From assembly GCA_021158595.1 (NCBI GenBank), contig JAGGUF010000053.1, positions 1-5,643 on the forward strand: a stretch of 5,643 nucleotides of DNA. The letters are read 5' to 3'. The notes beneath the pieces were generated by a model. The model searched no databases and had not been told where the DNA came from. It saw only the letters and a list, made by a program, of their open reading frames with translations. Position numbers and translations under genes: made by a program. Position 1 is the first letter of the stretch; every line of letters starts with the position of its first letter. The stretch comes from a bacterium. Its GTDB lineage: Bacteria > Patescibacteriota > Minisyncoccia > Minisyncoccales > GCA-002788555. This document shows positions 5,407-5,643 of the stretch, in pieces.

Positions 5407-5536
5407 TCCTCCCCCACCTCTTTTCTCCACCTCCCTTCTTTCACCACTGAAGTAAGAAGTAAGGAACTCCCCCACCTATATCCTCCCCCTCCCAAAGGGA
5501 GGGGGAGGACTAAGGTGGGGGAGGGATACACTCCAC
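5407..5536. repeat. Composite repeat, right copy (130 bp)
   Basis: This is the right member of the direct-repeat pair with 4693-4836, in the same orientation, 714 bp downstream of it. Apart from two missing heptamers it differs by only a few substitutions (TTTTC for TTTCC in the lead, AAA for AGA in the loop, ACTAAGG for ATTTAGG in the right arm). The internal hairpin pairs 5467-5493 with 5497-5523 at 24 of 27 positions. It starts 39 nt after the DUF6922-like stop codon and may end that transcript. Confidence 0.88.
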
Positions 5537-5577
5537 CACTCCATAATTCCTACTTCCTAATTCAGTGGTGAGAGAAG
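5435..5577. repeat. MITE-like 143-nt inverted-repeat element
   Basis: CTTCTTTCACCACTGAA (5435-5451) and TTCAGTGGTGAGAGAAG (5561-5577) are inverted copies matching at 16 of 17 positions, including a perfect 10-bp CACCACTGAA/TTCAGTGGTG. Inside them the heptamer zone (5452-5466) is imperfectly complementary to TTCCTACTTCCTAA (5547-5560), and at the centre is the GC-rich hairpin. The whole 143 nt can therefore fold back on itself. It encodes nothing, so it fits a non-autonomous, MITE- or REP-like element. No target-site duplication was confirmed. Confidence 0.65.
5449..5462 (+). repeat. Two tandem GAAGTAA heptamers
   Basis: Two units of the heptamer that is present four times in the left composite repeat. 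The flanks (CACCACT before, GGAACTCCCCCACC after) are the same in both copies, so only the unit number differs. Confidence 0.85.
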
Positions 5578-5643
5578 AAAAAGCCTCAATCAAGTTTAAT
5601 AAAAAAATAACTTCTCTTTTGATGCGATAAATTTAATCCTAAA

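Noticed and set aside
5334..5531. Minus-strand frame of 65 codons after the DUF6922-like gene
   Set aside because: It covers the right composite repeat and overlaps the real gene's end.

Overview
The window holds five isolated protein genes separated by GC-rich, hairpin-forming repeats. The genes are AT-rich and lysine-rich, all five end in TAA, and the reading frames use the standard code. The protein set is a short endonuclease III-like glycosylase without Fe-S cysteines, an HD phosphohydrolase, an AMMECR1-domain protein, a PriA without ATPase motifs and a DUF6922-like protein. Together with the sparse layout this resembles Patescibacteria/CPR genomes, probably the Parcubacteria group. That assignment is inferred from remembered family resemblance, not from a search.

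Layout: 1-326 is gene-free and carries a 36-nt imperfect palindrome at the left edge plus four repeat units. The endonuclease III-like gene follows on + (327-950). The gap 951-1356 holds four head-to-tail repeat units and an unrelated 52-bp perfect palindrome. The HD phosphohydrolase lies on - (1357-1920). The divergent gap 1921-2144 holds two repeat units and, next to the following gene, a GGTTATAA/TTATAACC dyad that contains a TATAAT. The AMMECR1-domain gene is on + (2145-2654), followed by one repeat unit and priA on + (2775-4685). A DUF6922-like gene on + (4981-5367) sits between two nearly identical direct repeats of 144 and 130 bp.

The genes do not form an evident operon or shared pathway. 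Two concern DNA maintenance (base-excision repair and replication restart), and the other three are conserved proteins of poorly known role. The main points of interest are: (1) a PriA that keeps its DNA-binding and zinc-binding parts but has lost Walker A, DEEH and motif VI, so it is probably a structural primosome loader only; (2) a repeat family that occupies every intergenic gap and whose stem changes co-vary; (3) direct repeats around the DUF6922-like gene that differ by exactly two copies of a 7-bp tandem repeat; and (4) two palindromes of otherwise different sequence that share the central 8-mer ACGATCGT. No mobility gene, CRISPR array, tRNA or rRNA is visible.
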